A stretch of DNA of 64,000 bases. It comes from Alicyclobacillus sacchari (GTDB taxonomy: Bacteria; Bacillota; Bacilli; Alicyclobacillales; Alicyclobacillaceae). Below are positions 16,569-25,501 of the stretch, piece by piece (within the stretch, counting starts at the first letter, position 1; every line of letters begins with the position of its first letter). The stretch covers positions 124,001-188,000 of the forward strand of contig NZ_SORF01000001.1 of assembly GCF_004366795.1 (NCBI RefSeq), read 5' to 3'. The translations under genes were made by a program, and so were the position numbers. The notes beneath the pieces were generated by a model, which was given only the letters and a program-made list of their open reading frames with translations, ran no database searches and was not told where the DNA came from.

Positions 16569-17912
16569 TCAATATACCCTGCGCATGCGAAGACGGCGAA
16601 GCAGGTTCTCCATCGCCGGTCGCTTCGCCTCCGTGTACGATGCCCAATCGTCCAAGCCTCGTGCGACCAACTTTCGTTTCATTGCACTGTACTCCTGTAA
16701 CAAATCATCACGGCTCGCGAGCAAATTCGTGACCTCCACCGCAGCCTTTGCCAACCGTCCCCCTGCTTTGACAATCTGCACGTGGCACCTGACTTCTCCA
16801 TCCTTGATCCAATACAATCGACCTTTTACACCCGCATTTCCACAAAATTGATAGCCCAGCCGCTCCAACTGTTCATATTCCTGTGCTGTTACATGTGGTT
16901 TGGACAGTTCAATCAAGATGTCGATCACGCCGTTTGCTGTGCCATAAGGCAGCGCGGTGGCGCCAATGTGGCGAACGTAAAGAATCGTGCGATGGGCAAA
17001 TACCTGATTCAGCACACGCCTTTCTCTTGCAAACCAGTCCTTCCACACGGCTGGCTCATCGCTTAGAACGACCGGCTGCAGGGCAAGCGCAGGCGGGCGA
17101 AAACCGAACTGGCGGCGCGCGACGACGACAGCTATCCAGGCGATAAGCAGCCCGTACATGAGTAAGGCCCACAACTCCGTCGGGGCCGAGGTTGCAGAAA
17201 CCCATGTAATCCAAAGATCATATCCACTATGTACGGCCATGATCAACAGAATTCGCCCAGTGACAATCGCCATCAACGCCAAAAGCAAGCCCAGACCACT
17301 GAATAAATACCAGGCCTGCAAGCGACCGTGCGTGAATTCGAGAATGTGACCGGCGCCAAACGACAAAGAACTTAGAATGACGGCAATCGCAAACGCCATG
17401 GCACGCACCTGACCATGCCGCCACCTGTCACCTGCGAGCCAACGGCAGACGATCACGACGGTACCAATCATGCTCCACCGCCATAACTCCTCCAATCCAG
17501 CCAAAAGGGCGATGATGTAGTCCATAACACCCACTTTGGTGGAGACGTTGGATTGTGTAAACTGTAAGAATACGCTCTCCAAGATGCTGAATAGTTCGAG
17601 TAACGCGATGAAAGCAATCGGCGTCAAGATGTATATGTACAAGCGCCAGGTCAACAAAGTGGCACGCTTGCCCGCGTACAGGCGCGATCGCAACGGGTCC
17701 CAAGTACGAAACAACGAACGCCGAAAGTGCGGCAGGACAACGGGCAAAGCAAAAACACTGAGCAGGATATATCCCCAGGCAATCCATGCGGCGCTTGCAC
17801 TGGTATCCAAATTCGCAATCGTCGCATACACGGCGAAAAACATCATGTATGCGACTCGCCAACCGGCGATGTTGCGTGCGAGGCGGTCCGGCAGTTCTTG
17901 CCAGCGGTTCAC
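16569..17912 (-). CDS. CPBP-type membrane protease fused to a GrpB domain
   Basis: A 447-residue two-part protein. The N-terminal half has about eight membrane segments and the CPBP (CAAX/bacteriocin-processing) metal-free or Glu-type protease motifs: EELWR near residue 142, FGAGH about 50 residues on, and AVHSGYD near residue 235. The C-terminal 165 residues form a GrpB (UPF0157) domain of nucleotidyltransferase-like fold, marked by HIGATALPYGTANGVIDILIEL, where the usual HIGSTAVPGLAAKPIID is altered at several places. I do not recall this fusion as common. GTG at 17912 is chosen for GGAGG 6 nt upstream. Both halves have unknown substrates. Confidence 0.83.
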   Translation of the reverse strand: MNRWQELPDRLARNIAGWRVAYMMFFAVYATIANLDTSASAAWIAWGYILLSVFALPVVLPHFRRSLFRTWDPLRSRLYAGKRATLLTWRLYIYILTPIAFIALLELFSILESVFLQFTQSNVSTKVGVMDYIIALLAGLEELWRWSMIGTVVIVCRWLAGDRWRHGQVRAMAFAIAVILSSLSFGAGHILEFTHGRLQAWYLFSGLGLLLALMAIVTGRILLIMAVHSGYDLWITWVSATSAPTELWALLMYGLLIAWIAVVVARRQFGFRPPALALQPVVLSDEPAVWKDWFARERRVLNQVFAHRTILYVRHIGATALPYGTANGVIDILIELSKPHVTAQEYEQLERLGYQFCGNAGVKGRLYWIKDGEVRCHVQIVKAGGRLAKAAVEVTNLLASRDDLLQEYSAMKRKLVARGLDDWASYTEAKRPAMENLLRRLRMRRVY

Positions 17913-18005
17913 TGAAATCCTCCAAACAGACGATCCCCCCGCCAATGCGAGGGGTGCCGTAAAATATACTGACCATTATAGCGAAAAAATATCTCTTGAG
18001 GCGTT

Positions 18006-18425
18006 TCACATTGGTTTATGTGCCAACAAGCGGCGATGTTCCACATCAAAGCGCTTGTTCGAGACGACCTTCATTCCTGCCTGCTCGGCCTGTTCAATGG
18101 CGACGCGATCGTATGCACCTGGATCCAGCCAAAGCACCTTTGCGTTCGCCTGGATGGCTTCCTGAACCACGTCCGCCACATGACGCGAGTTGCCCGCAAC
18201 CTCCACAATGTCAACAGGACCTTGAATATCATGCACATGTTGCACCGAAGGATGCCCAAGTACGGTTTCACCTTCGCGATTGACCGCGATGACACGATAC
18301 CCTTGAGACTGCTGATACGATGCCACCTTATACGGATCCGTTTGCGGATTGGAAGTCAAACCCACGGCGGCGATAATCTGTGCATCTCCCATGATCTGCG
18401 TGAGCTCGCTATCCGACACGTGCAT
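18006..18425 (-). CDS. CoA-binding-fold protein (YccU type)
   Basis: A 139-residue soluble Rossmann-fold protein of the CoA-binding domain family. The nucleotide loop AAVGLTSNP, the stretch SQGYRVIAVNREGETVLGHPSV, and VDIVEVAGNSRHVADVV followed by LWLDPGAYD are characteristic. The family binds coenzyme A in solved structures; its role is unknown. GGAGG lies 6 nt before the ATG at 18425. It follows the DUF1540 gene by 11 nt, so the two are probably one transcript. Confidence 0.9.
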   Translation of the reverse strand: MHVSDSELTQIMGDAQIIAAVGLTSNPQTDPYKVASYQQSQGYRVIAVNREGETVLGHPSVQHVHDIQGPVDIVEVAGNSRHVADVVQEAIQANAKVLWLDPGAYDRVAIEQAEQAGMKVVSNKRFDVEHRRLLAHKPM

Positions 18426-18436
18426 AAGCTGCCTCC

Positions 18437-18670
18437 TTACTTGGACGCCTGATTTTTTGATTTCGGCCGAAACGTATGGCAGCACGTCTGCATCGAAGAT
18501 TGAGCGTAATCGGTTCGCGTTGTATCCACTGCGATTTCGTTGGCGATCTCCTCGCGGAAATTCGCGCGGCTTTGATTGTCGACCGTCACCATAATTCCCG
18601 GAGCGGCACATTCGTTGTTTTGCTTCCAAAAATAACAGTTCGACACACTGCACTTGACATCGACCATCAT
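18437..18670 (-). CDS. DUF1540 cysteine-rich small protein
   Basis: A 77-residue protein with the DUF1540 pattern: CSVSNCYFW, a further Cys in NECAAPGIMV, and CCHTFRPK near the C-terminus. The spaced cysteines suggest metal binding; relatives are small proteins common in spore formers, some induced during sporulation. GGAGG lies 8 nt before the first of two adjacent ATG codons at 18670. It is the upstream partner of the CoA-binding protein. Confidence 0.88.
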   Translation of the reverse strand: MMVDVKCSVSNCYFWKQNNECAAPGIMVTVDNQSRANFREEIANEIAVDTTRTDYAQSSMQTCCHTFRPKSKNQASK

Positions 18671-18841
18671 CGCACTCTCCTCCCTGCTGTTCACACTGCG
18701 GGCACACGTCCGCTGTTCCTTATTGTCGACTGCCGCCAGAGCTTCATCCCGGCAATGGTTCACCGTTTGGGTAATGCCATCCAAACTAACTTGAGCAAGG
18801 CGAGGTGGTATCCGTCTGAAGATGGATATCCGCCTGTACGA

Positions 18842-18869
18842 TTGACATTTCGCCGATCACGCGTATAAT
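18842..18869 (+). promoter_or_regulatory. Promoter of the cold-shock gene
   Basis: TTGACA (18842-18847) and TATAAT (18864-18869), both exact consensus, with a 16-nt spacer. The transcript would carry a leader of about 130 nt. Confidence 0.88.
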
Positions 18870-18882
18870 ACTAATCAATACC

Positions 18883-18991
18883 CATTTGCATACGATGATG
18901 AGAGATGCATGAGCCGTTCATTCTGGCCTCAATGGGTCGGAAGAACGGCTTTCTCAATGCAAATGAATTTGGTAAGTGCTGATGGAAGCAC
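18883..18991 (+). promoter_or_regulatory. Structured cold-shock leader
   Basis: The leader folds into an outer helix CATTTGCAT (18883-18891) with ATGCAAATG (18957-18965), enclosing AGCCGTTC (18912-18919) with GAACGGCT (18943-18950). A small hairpin GTGCT/AGCAC (18976-18991) precedes the GGAGG site. Long folded leaders in cold-shock genes are known to control translation at low temperature. Confidence 0.65.
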
Positions 18992-19006
18992 CATGGAGGA
19001 ATTAGG

Positions 19007-19207
19007 ATGCAAGAAGGTATTGTTAAGTGGTTCAACTCGGAAAAAGGCTTTGGATTTATCCAAGTTGAGGGCGGCGACGACGTGTTTGTTCACTTCAGCG
19101 CCATCCAAGGCTCCGGGTTTAAGACGCTCGACGAAGGACAACGTGTCACGTTTGATATCGTGGAAGGCCCGAAGGGTCCACAAGCGGCAAACGTTGTGAA
19201 ATATTAA
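19007..19207 (+). CDS. Cold-shock protein
   Basis: A 66-residue single cold-shock domain that binds single-stranded RNA and DNA. RNA-binding motifs KGFGFIQ (RNP1) and VFVHFSAI (RNP2) are intact, and the length is that of CspB-like proteins. GGAGG lies 7 nt before the ATG. It is monocistronic, with a consensus promoter, a long folded leader and a strong terminator. Confidence 0.98.
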   Translation: MQEGIVKWFNSEKGFGFIQVEGGDDVFVHFSAIQGSGFKTLDEGQRVTFDIVEGPKGPQAANVVKY

Positions 19208-19219
19208 TCACAGATTTCG

Positions 19220-19247
19220 AGCCCATGTTGCGACATGGGCTTTTTTT
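19220..19247 (+). terminator. Terminator of the cold-shock gene
   Basis: AGCCCATGT pairs with ACATGGGCT and is followed by seven T. Confidence 0.93.
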
Positions 19248-19334
19248 GTGTCATGATTTCCATGTTACATTCATGACGTAGTGTTCAGTCGGGATATCCC
19301 TCTCTGCTGCCACTTCGGAAAAGGGGAATCTGCG

Positions 19335-19652
19335 TTGGTCACGTTTATGCTTGGATTGATTGCAGGTCTCATCGGCGTAATCGAGACATTGCTTGATATG
19401 CTTTCAAAACAGGGTTACACCCCCGACTTTAGCTGGCGCGGATACGGTGCCATCGCCATATCCATCATCGCGATGGCGCTTTCGGTCCTCTCGCGAACCC
19501 GCCCCAGAGCGGCTGGAATCGGCATGTACGCATGCGCCGTAATCGGCTTTGTATTCGCGAGCTTCTCGTATATTCCGCCCGGGATCGTGTTGATTATCGC
19601 TGGTACGATTGCCACCTTCTTTGACATGAACGGGAGGCAGACCGCGGATTGA
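19335..19652 (+). CDS. Small membrane protein, unknown
   Basis: A 105-residue protein with three or four hydrophobic segments separated by short polar turns; the layout recalls the DUF4064-type small membrane proteins, but this is not certain. The TTG at 19335 is preceded by AGGGGA at 7 nt, while the longest frame starts at 19281 without a ribosome site. It lies between the cold-shock gene and a shared convergent terminator and seems to be expressed alone. Confidence 0.65.
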   Translation: MVTFMLGLIAGLIGVIETLLDMLSKQGYTPDFSWRGYGAIAISIIAMALSVLSRTRPRAAGIGMYACAVIGFVFASFSYIPPGIVLIIAGTIATFFDMNGRQTAD

Positions 19653-19675
19653 CATGCATGATCTCTGCAATCGAG

Positions 19676-19713
19676 AAAAGCCACCCTGCGCATTGCTTGG
19701 GTGGCTTTTTATT
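19676..19713. terminator. Bidirectional terminator
   Basis: AAAAGCCACCC pairs with GGGTGGCTTTT. Runs of T follow on both strands, ending the small membrane protein gene and the convergent peptidase gene. Confidence 0.9.
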
Positions 19714-19724
19714 TTCCAAACGTA

Positions 19725-20768
19725 TTATTGCCAGCTCCACGAGAATTGAATGGCATAGCCGTTACCTGCGCTTGTTGGAATGCTAATCGACCAACTGCCC
19801 CCTGGCGTCCAGCCGCTCCAGCCGGATGCACCCTGATGATGTCGTCCACCGTATCCAGACACGGACCACTGGCTCCACCCTGGTGACCAACCGCCCTCAG
19901 CGCCGATCCCATAGCCATTTCCAGCAGCGCTTGACGTCGTATTCAGCGTTGACGTGGAGAACGACTCCCCGTCACTTCCGAGATTTGAGGGACTGATGAG
20001 AACATTGCCTGTTTGGTCAACCATCGCGACAGGCTGAACCGAGTTGCCAGAGGCCGAGATCGGCTGCCCATCGACCGTGGCATTGGTAAATTGCACGGTT
20101 CCTGCGTTGGCAAGTGGATAAAGATTTCCCTGCACCGTGGATGGATCTTCGCTGATCCATTCCGCAGACGTCCCAATATTCGCCGCGTACTGGTTGCTAA
20201 TCGAGACGGATACGTTTTTGTTTTCTGTTTGTCCTGATGGCGTCTTCACCTGTATAGATAGGACCCAATCCGATCCACCACCCTTTTCAATACTCGCTGC
20301 GACCGATGATCCGACAGGAATGCTCATGATGGAGTGTGCAGCCGCCGGGAGCTTCTCCCAAAATACGTCCGCTTCTTCTTGCCCATTCATCATTTGTTCG
20401 GTCGTACCAATCTGTAACAGATCTGCGTTTTCCACGCCACCCAAGCCAATCCACTGCGCCGCCATGGCACCGTCAGCGCCCGAAATGGTCGGTACAACCC
20501 AATTTCCCGTTGCACTCGTATAGCCGTTTGATCCGTTTGGGTTGGCGATATACCCACTCCAATTGGCCGATCCTTGCGTACCCACCGGCAATGCCAGGTC
20601 CATGTATGGACTCGTCTGCGCCATGTGGGCAGCGAACCGTGAATGGTCATACGTCAGACGAGCTTGTGTCTGCATGGAGCGATGGATGCTATCAACTCCC
20701 AGGAAGCATGCAGCCGCCGCGCCGACTGCCAGCCCCGACCGAACAATGATTCGACGTTTCGAATACAT
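19725..20768 (-). CDS. Secreted glutamic peptidase (family G1)
   Basis: A 347-residue exported protein of the eqolisin family, whose catalytic pair is Gln and Glu and which works at acid pH. Visible are a basic N-terminus with a hydrophobic signal (about residues 8-26), NWSGYIANP, the Gln of AAQWIGLGG, and the Glu of SAEWISEDPS. A propeptide probably lies between the signal and NWSGY. The C-terminal 60 residues are rich in Gly, Ser and Trp and lie outside the usual domain. G1 peptidases are best known from fungi; bacterial ones are known from Alicyclobacillus. The ATG at 20768 is chosen over 20813 because AGGGG lies 9 nt upstream. Confidence 0.9.
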   Translation of the reverse strand: MYSKRRIIVRSGLAVGAAAACFLGVDSIHRSMQTQARLTYDHSRFAAHMAQTSPYMDLALPVGTQGSANWSGYIANPNGSNGYTSATGNWVVPTISGADGAMAAQWIGLGGVENADLLQIGTTEQMMNGQEEADVFWEKLPAAAHSIMSIPVGSSVAASIEKGGGSDWVLSIQVKTPSGQTENKNVSVSISNQYAANIGTSAEWISEDPSTVQGNLYPLANAGTVQFTNATVDGQPISASGNSVQPVAMVDQTGNVLISPSNLGSDGESFSTSTLNTTSSAAGNGYGIGAEGGWSPGWSQWSVSGYGGRHHQGASGWSGWTPGGSWSISIPTSAGNGYAIQFSWSWQ

Positions 20769-20976
20769 GGCCAAATTCCCCTCTTCCTTATCAAATAAGT
20801 TCATAGACATCATAGAAAAACTGCCTTGAAAATTGCTGCAAACGTCAATTTATCGCTTCTGTTGTTCCTCAACAAATCATCCGAAACATGTCACGGAAAT
20901 ATGGGGGTAAACAGAGAATCTGAAAAACGTGTATCATAGATTTACATACATATCCCTTGAAGAAAGGATGTTAGGC

Positions 20977-21912
20977 ATGAAATACAGTACCTTGCGAAAT
21001 GGTGTAAGCGTTTCCCGGATTACATTTGGATGTTGGGAACTCGGGGGTGGACAGTGGGAAAAGGAAAGCGATGAAGTGAACATTCAAGCCATCCAAACGG
21101 CCTTCGAACTCGGCATCAACTCGTTTGACACTGCAGAAGGATACGGACAAGGCCACTCGGAAGAAATCGTTGGCTTGGCACTCGAAGGAAAACGTCAAGA
21201 TTGCGTGATCGCAACCAAAGTGTCACCGCATCACCTCAAACGCGATGACATTCTACGCTCGATTGAGCAAAGTTTACAGCGCCTTCGCACGGACTACGTG
21301 GACATCTACTATGTCCATTGGCCCAACCCTGAAATCCCTCTCACGGAGACCATGGAAACCTTTCGCCAATTGCGTGATGAAGGCTTAATCAAGTCTGTTG
21401 CGGTATCCAACTTTGGGCGAGAACAGTTAGAACAGGCGATGGCCATCGTCCAGGTAGAAGCGATTCAACCGGAATATAGCTTGTTGGACAGGCGGATCGA
21501 AACGGAAGTGCTTCCGTATTGCCGCGATCACGGCATCGGTGTCCTGACCTACAGCTCGGTTGCCAAAGGTATCCTCACAGGCGCCTATCACATCGGCGGC
21601 GCGACTTTGAAGAAGACAGACTTCCGGCAAGGCCGTCGCCTGTTTAAGCCCGAACACATGGAAAAAGAAAGGGAATTGGTGCTGCTGGTCAAAGAGATTG
21701 CAGACGCACATAACGTTAGCCCGGCGGAAATCGCGATCGCTTGGTTGCTTCACCAGACTGGCGTGACATCCGCCATCGTTGGCACTCAAAACATACAGCA
21801 TCTGAAAGACAACGTGCGTGCCGTCGACATTCAACTGACCCACGATGACCTGAACCGCCTTGACGAAGTCAGCCGCCGTACAATCGACGCCATCGATGCG
21901 AACGAAGGATAA
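20977..21912 (+). CDS. Aldo/keto reductase
   Basis: A 311-residue NADP-dependent oxidoreductase of the AKR superfamily. The catalytic tetrad is visible: Asp in SFDTAEGYG, Tyr in the same block, Lys in IATKVSP and His in YYVHWPN. The closest pattern is the group acting on sugars and aldehydes in Firmicutes; the substrate is unknown. The start at 20977 follows AAAGGATG; the longest frame begins 16 codons earlier in sequence that does not belong to the fold. A GC-rich hairpin without a T-run (GGGGCGGC/GCCGCCCC, 21922-21943) follows. Confidence 0.93.
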   Translation: MKYSTLRNGVSVSRITFGCWELGGGQWEKESDEVNIQAIQTAFELGINSFDTAEGYGQGHSEEIVGLALEGKRQDCVIATKVSPHHLKRDDILRSIEQSLQRLRTDYVDIYYVHWPNPEIPLTETMETFRQLRDEGLIKSVAVSNFGREQLEQAMAIVQVEAIQPEYSLLDRRIETEVLPYCRDHGIGVLTYSSVAKGILTGAYHIGGATLKKTDFRQGRRLFKPEHMEKERELVLLVKEIADAHNVSPAEIAIAWLLHQTGVTSAIVGTQNIQHLKDNVRAVDIQLTHDDLNRLDEVSRRTIDAIDANEG

Positions 21913-22043
21913 CTCACGGCATGGGGCGGCATGTGCCGCCCCGCGACCGACCGACACGGGTGTGCAACTGGATCGAATAAGCCCCTACAATAAAGTCCTA
22001 CACGTTCAGGGACTTAGATTAACAAATTCACCCATATGACATT

Positions 22044-22769
22044 TCACGACTGTTCCAAGCTTGGCGCGTGCCCATATGTAGGTCGTGGTCCTTCTCCGGA
22101 TGGACAAGCCCACAAGACGGCATTTTGAATGACACGCATGACATTCGGATCGTGATACGTCGGGTAGGTTTCGTGCCCCGGCCGGAAATAAAAAATTTTC
22201 CCTAATCCTCGACGGAATGTGCAGCCACTGCGGAATACGTCTCCACCGGAGAACCAAGACACGAGTACCAGCTCGTCCGGTGCCGGAATATCAAAATGCT
22301 CGCCATATGTCTCCTCTTGCGGAAGCTCGAAGTATGGCGGCAACCCTGCTACGATCGGATGAGTCGGGTCGACAACCCACAGACGTTCCTTCTCATCCTC
22401 TTCACGCCACCGCAAGTTGCAAGACGTGCCCATCAATCTTTGAAACACCTTAGAAAAATGACCCGAGTGGAGAACGATGAGCCCCATGCCCGCATGTACT
22501 CGGGACACAACGCGGTTGACCACCTGATCTGTGACTTCGTGATGTGCCATGTGCCCCCACCAGACGAGGACATCGGTGTTCTCAAGCACCGTTTCGCTCA
22601 GTCCATGTTCAGGTTCGTCCAAAGTTGCCGTGCGAACGTCATGCCCTGCTTCTGTAAGGGTTTTCGCAATGGCTCCATGAATGCCCTCCGGATAAATCGA
22701 CGCGATGTTCGGTTCCTGTTTTTCATGGCGAAATTCGTTCCACACGGTAACGCGTAAGGTTTTCGACAT
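22044..22769 (-). CDS. ThuA-like protein
   Basis: A 241-residue protein of the ThuA family (glutamine-amidotransferase-like fold). The family marks are [11 protein letters not shown] at the N-terminus, [20 protein letters not shown], and [21 protein letters not shown] near the end. ThuA was named for trehalose use in rhizobia; in other bacteria the function is uncertain. AGGAG lies 7 nt before the ATG at 22769. It is a single gene between the aldo/keto reductase and the glycosidase. Confidence 0.9.
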   Translation of the reverse strand: MSKTLRVTVWNEFRHEKQEPNIASIYPEGIHGAIAKTLTEAGHDVRTATLDEPEHGLSETVLENTDVLVWWGHMAHHEVTDQVVNRVVSRVHAGMGLIVLHSGHFSKVFQRLMGTSCNLRWREEDEKERLWVVDPTHPIVAGLPPYFELPQEETYGEHFDIPAPDELVLVSWFSGGDVFRSGCTFRRGLGKIFYFRPGHETYPTYHDPNVMRVIQNAVLWACPSGEGPRPTYGHAPSLEQS

Positions 22770-22841
22770 ATCACCACTCCTATCATAAGTGCTCGTAATC
22801 TGCACTCTCATCATAAACGAAATCGCGGCGATATTCAGTCC

Positions 22842-22873
22842 AAAAAAAAAGAAACCGCCCTTGCACAGGGCGG
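22842..22873 (-). terminator. Terminator of the GH51-like gene
   Basis: CCGCCCT pairs with AGGGCGG; on the minus strand TTTC and a run of nine T follow. Confidence 0.88.
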
Positions 22874-22896
22874 ATACTCAGGTTATCACCAAACAT

Positions 22897-25020
22897 TTAG
22901 TTTGTCACAGTCAATGTCACATTCTGATTGATCCACTGCAATTGCTGCCATCCGCTCGTAAAGATGCCTTCCGGGAACGTGTAGGTTCCAGCCTGCTGTG
23001 GCGTAAACGTCCAGGTCTCAGTCACAGATTGCCCAGGCGTCAACGACGCAGTTGGATTGGATTGTTGAGACGATGCCCAGTTATTGTAAACTGCATATTG
23101 TACGAGCAACCCGTTGTTCAGGTATCCCGTCGGTGCCGTTTCCGTGTAGGTTGTCGTAATGGTCACCGGGGTACCGACTTTGACTGTGGTCGCGGACAAC
23201 TGAACGGCAGCCGAAATGGTTGGCGGATCGGGTTGGGTTACGGTGAACGCGCCTGCACTTTGGTCTGCCGCATAGACGCTCGTGCCGTCTTGGCTCAAGA
23301 CAAAAGCCTTCACCGTATACGTCCCAGGAGAATCGGGCGCCGTCCAGTTCCACGTGAGTGGCTGTGACGATTGCCCCGGCGTGAATGTCACGCCAGGCTG
23401 AACCTGTTGCCCAACCAGTTGACCCGACGGATTATAAATTTCCACATCGAGTGTAGCGTTCTTGACGGCACCGCGCGTGTCGATAAACGTGGTTGTCAAC
23501 GTCTCTTGCGCACTAGGTTTCACCTGGGAGGCGGCTAGCGTCGTCTTGTCCGTAAATTGCGGTCCTTGCGGCTGGTGCCCAGGAACAGCCGGAATGATAA
23601 CATCGGTCACAGAATAAGGCGACAGCGTGACATCCTGCAGATCATTTAGCTTGCCAGGCGTCACGGCCGTGCTGCCTTGCCCATAAAATAGAGTCAACGC
23701 TGGGCCTTGCGCTGCAAATCCCTCCGCTTGCAAGTTCACGGAATACGCCTGTTTCGGGTCCTTGTTGATCATCATGACGTCGATAGCCCCGTTGGGGAGC
23801 TTCGTCGCGTGTACGGCAACCATATCGTTATTTGATCCAGCGCCAATCATTGTCGCTCCTGGCACCATCACAGCAGCTAGCATTTGGTATCCATAATAGG
23901 TTGGAAACGGAGTATTGGCTGCCGGCTCAGAAATTCCGTTTCCACTCGAACCATTGGACAATAGCCCGTAATCACCGTAGTTGTACTGCCCATACAGATT
24001 GGGATCGATATTCGCCCCGTCCTGTTGCGTGACGATGCCATTGTGCAGATCCCACCAGTCGACGTTTTGTGCACCAGCTTCGAGCCAGTCCGCCATATCG
24101 TCGTCAAGGAACAGTGCATTGACAAGACTCGTGCTCTGACGGCCTGGATTGTACGAAACCGAATTCGTTTCGGTAACGAAGACAGGAATGGTTCCATACG
24201 AGCTCAATTGCTGTTTTAGCGTATCCATCATCGTCGGGATTTGACTCGTCGAACTGAGTAGCCCAGCGTCCGTCTCGCCGCCTGGATTCTGCGCGTACCA
24301 GTGCACAATGACGAAGTCCGGAAGAACGCCGAGACTTTGCATCGTGCTTAGGACAGTTGAATTCCAGTCATCCTCTCCAGTACCAGGTGCGATAAGATCT
24401 ACGCCAATCCGAATGGACGGATCAACCGCTTTCATTGCCTGAATAAAAGATACAGCCTCTTTCGCATAACCGGCCGGGTTGTTCGCAAAATTCCCCGCTT
24501 CCCAGCTCCCGTACATCTCATTTCCGATTTCCCAATACTTCACACCGTAGTGATGAGTCACATTTGCATCTTGAACCCATGCGGCCGCTTCACTGGGCGT
24601 ACCCGTTCCTGCATTCACCGTGATGATAGGTTGGGCACCAGCCTTTTGCGCAACCCCCATAAAGTTATCAAACGTGTTGTTGGGATCTGCATAGCCGCCT
24701 GTCACCGTATTTGTTTGCCAATTGTACTCATCGGATGTCGATCCTCCGGGAAAGCGCAGCATGGTTGCGCCGATTCCTCGAAGTAAAGATGGGACGGCAG
24801 CGTCTAGTAAGTGACCGTCCCAGACGGCCGTGTTGACGCCAAGCGCGGTACTCGGTATCGTGCCGAGTGTCGCCGCGGCGTTCACTGTCACACGAACCGT
24901 AGAAGACGCATTGGACGTCGTCGTATCCGCATTTGCGATCACGGGCGCAGCAACGGATGAAAGTGCCACGATGGTGGCTGCCAACCCTCCAAGCCTTAAC
25001 GCACACTGTTTTCGGTTCAC
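22897..25020 (-). CDS. Secreted GH51-like glycosidase with C-terminal Ig-like domains
   Basis: A 707-residue exported enzyme. A signal peptide covers about residues 1-31. The catalytic TIM barrel shows MLRFPGGSTSDEYNW, the acid/base Glu in WEIGNEMYG and the nucleophile Glu in VFVTETNSV, as in family 51 arabinofuranosidases and the related secreted endoglucanase CelB of Alicyclobacillus. After a beta domain (to about residue 480) two Ig-like segments of about 100 residues follow (from about 495 and 600), probably cell-wall or polysaccharide binding. Start GTG at 25020 with GGGGGGG 5 nt upstream. A cre-like site lies upstream. Arabinan, arabinoxylan or beta-glucan is the likely substrate. Confidence 0.85.
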   Translation of the reverse strand: MNRKQCALRLGGLAATIVALSSVAAPVIANADTTTSNASSTVRVTVNAAATLGTIPSTALGVNTAVWDGHLLDAAVPSLLRGIGATMLRFPGGSTSDEYNWQTNTVTGGYADPNNTFDNFMGVAQKAGAQPIITVNAGTGTPSEAAAWVQDANVTHHYGVKYWEIGNEMYGSWEAGNFANNPAGYAKEAVSFIQAMKAVDPSIRIGVDLIAPGTGEDDWNSTVLSTMQSLGVLPDFVIVHWYAQNPGGETDAGLLSSTSQIPTMMDTLKQQLSSYGTIPVFVTETNSVSYNPGRQSTSLVNALFLDDDMADWLEAGAQNVDWWDLHNGIVTQQDGANIDPNLYGQYNYGDYGLLSNGSSGNGISEPAANTPFPTYYGYQMLAAVMVPGATMIGAGSNNDMVAVHATKLPNGAIDVMMINKDPKQAYSVNLQAEGFAAQGPALTLFYGQGSTAVTPGKLNDLQDVTLSPYSVTDVIIPAVPGHQPQGPQFTDKTTLAASQVKPSAQETLTTTFIDTRGAVKNATLDVEIYNPSGQLVGQQVQPGVTFTPGQSSQPLTWNWTAPDSPGTYTVKAFVLSQDGTSVYAADQSAGAFTVTQPDPPTISAAVQLSATTVKVGTPVTITTTYTETAPTGYLNNGLLVQYAVYNNWASSQQSNPTASLTPGQSVTETWTFTPQQAGTYTFPEGIFTSGWQQLQWINQNVTLTVTN

Positions 25021-25084
25021 ACGAACCCCCCCTGAAGGTGACCTTCATGACAAACCAATCGCAAACCTATGTTCACCGCATTTC

Positions 25085-25096
25085 GAAAGCGCTTTC
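25085..25096. promoter_or_regulatory. Cre-like site before the glycosidase gene
   Basis: GAAAGCGCTTTC is a perfect 12-bp palindrome and the core of catabolite-responsive elements bound by CcpA. It lies 65 nt before the start codon. Nearby are an unused ribosome-like site (AAAGGAGGTG on the minus strand, 25110-25119) and a dyad (25139-25153). Confidence 0.65.
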
Positions 25097-25172
25097 TATC
25101 GAAATTCTACACCTCCTTTGATCCGAAAAGATAGCACAACGAGTTGAACTCGTCCAAATCCGACATACGATG

Positions 25173-25210
25173 ACAAAGAAAGCGTGCGCCAGACAATTTC
25201 TGGCGCACGC
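25173..25210 (-). terminator. Terminator after the symporter unit
   Basis: GCGTGCGCCAGA pairs with TCTGGCGCACGC; on the minus strand TTTCTTT follows. Confidence 0.85.
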
Positions 25211-25269
25211 CCCGCTAATCAAAATAGGAAGAAAGGTACTGTCCATGAAAAGACAACCCCTCCTCCAAT

Positions 25270-25482
25270 TTAGGCTTCGTCGTTCGGTCGGCGAGCGATC
25301 GAAACAATCAAGAACAACAATCCGAACACAAGACTGACGAGCCCCCACCACAGGTCGATATTCCAGTGTAAGCTCGGTGTGCGCGGATCAGACACCGCGC
25401 CGTAAACAGCCAGGACAATCCCATACACGGTAAACAAAATCCCGATCAGAAAACGCAGGTCAAACCAACGGCTGCTTTGCAT
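25270..25482 (-). CDS. Small membrane partner of the symporter
   Basis: A 70-residue protein with two hydrophobic segments (about residues 10-30 and 44-62). It begins 19 nt after the symporter stop codon and ends at a terminator, so it is surely co-transcribed with it. Small membrane proteins next to sodium/solute symporters are common and may act as accessory subunits; this is inferred from position only. Confidence 0.7.
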   Translation of the reverse strand: MQSSRWFDLRFLIGILFTVYGIVLAVYGAVSDPRTPSLHWNIDLWWGLVSLVFGLLFLIVSIARRPNDEA

Positions 25483-25501
25483 ACCATCATCTCCAATCCA
25501 A

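Noticed and set aside
17428-18009. 193-codon minus-strand frame overlapping the CPBP-GrpB gene
   Set aside because: Frame-shifted shadow of the fusion gene, with frequent Cys/Arg/His codons unlike a real protein.
25073-25351. 92-codon minus-strand frame using the AAAGGAGGTG site
   Set aside because: The site lies near its 3' end, it overlaps a terminator, and the protein has no credible features.
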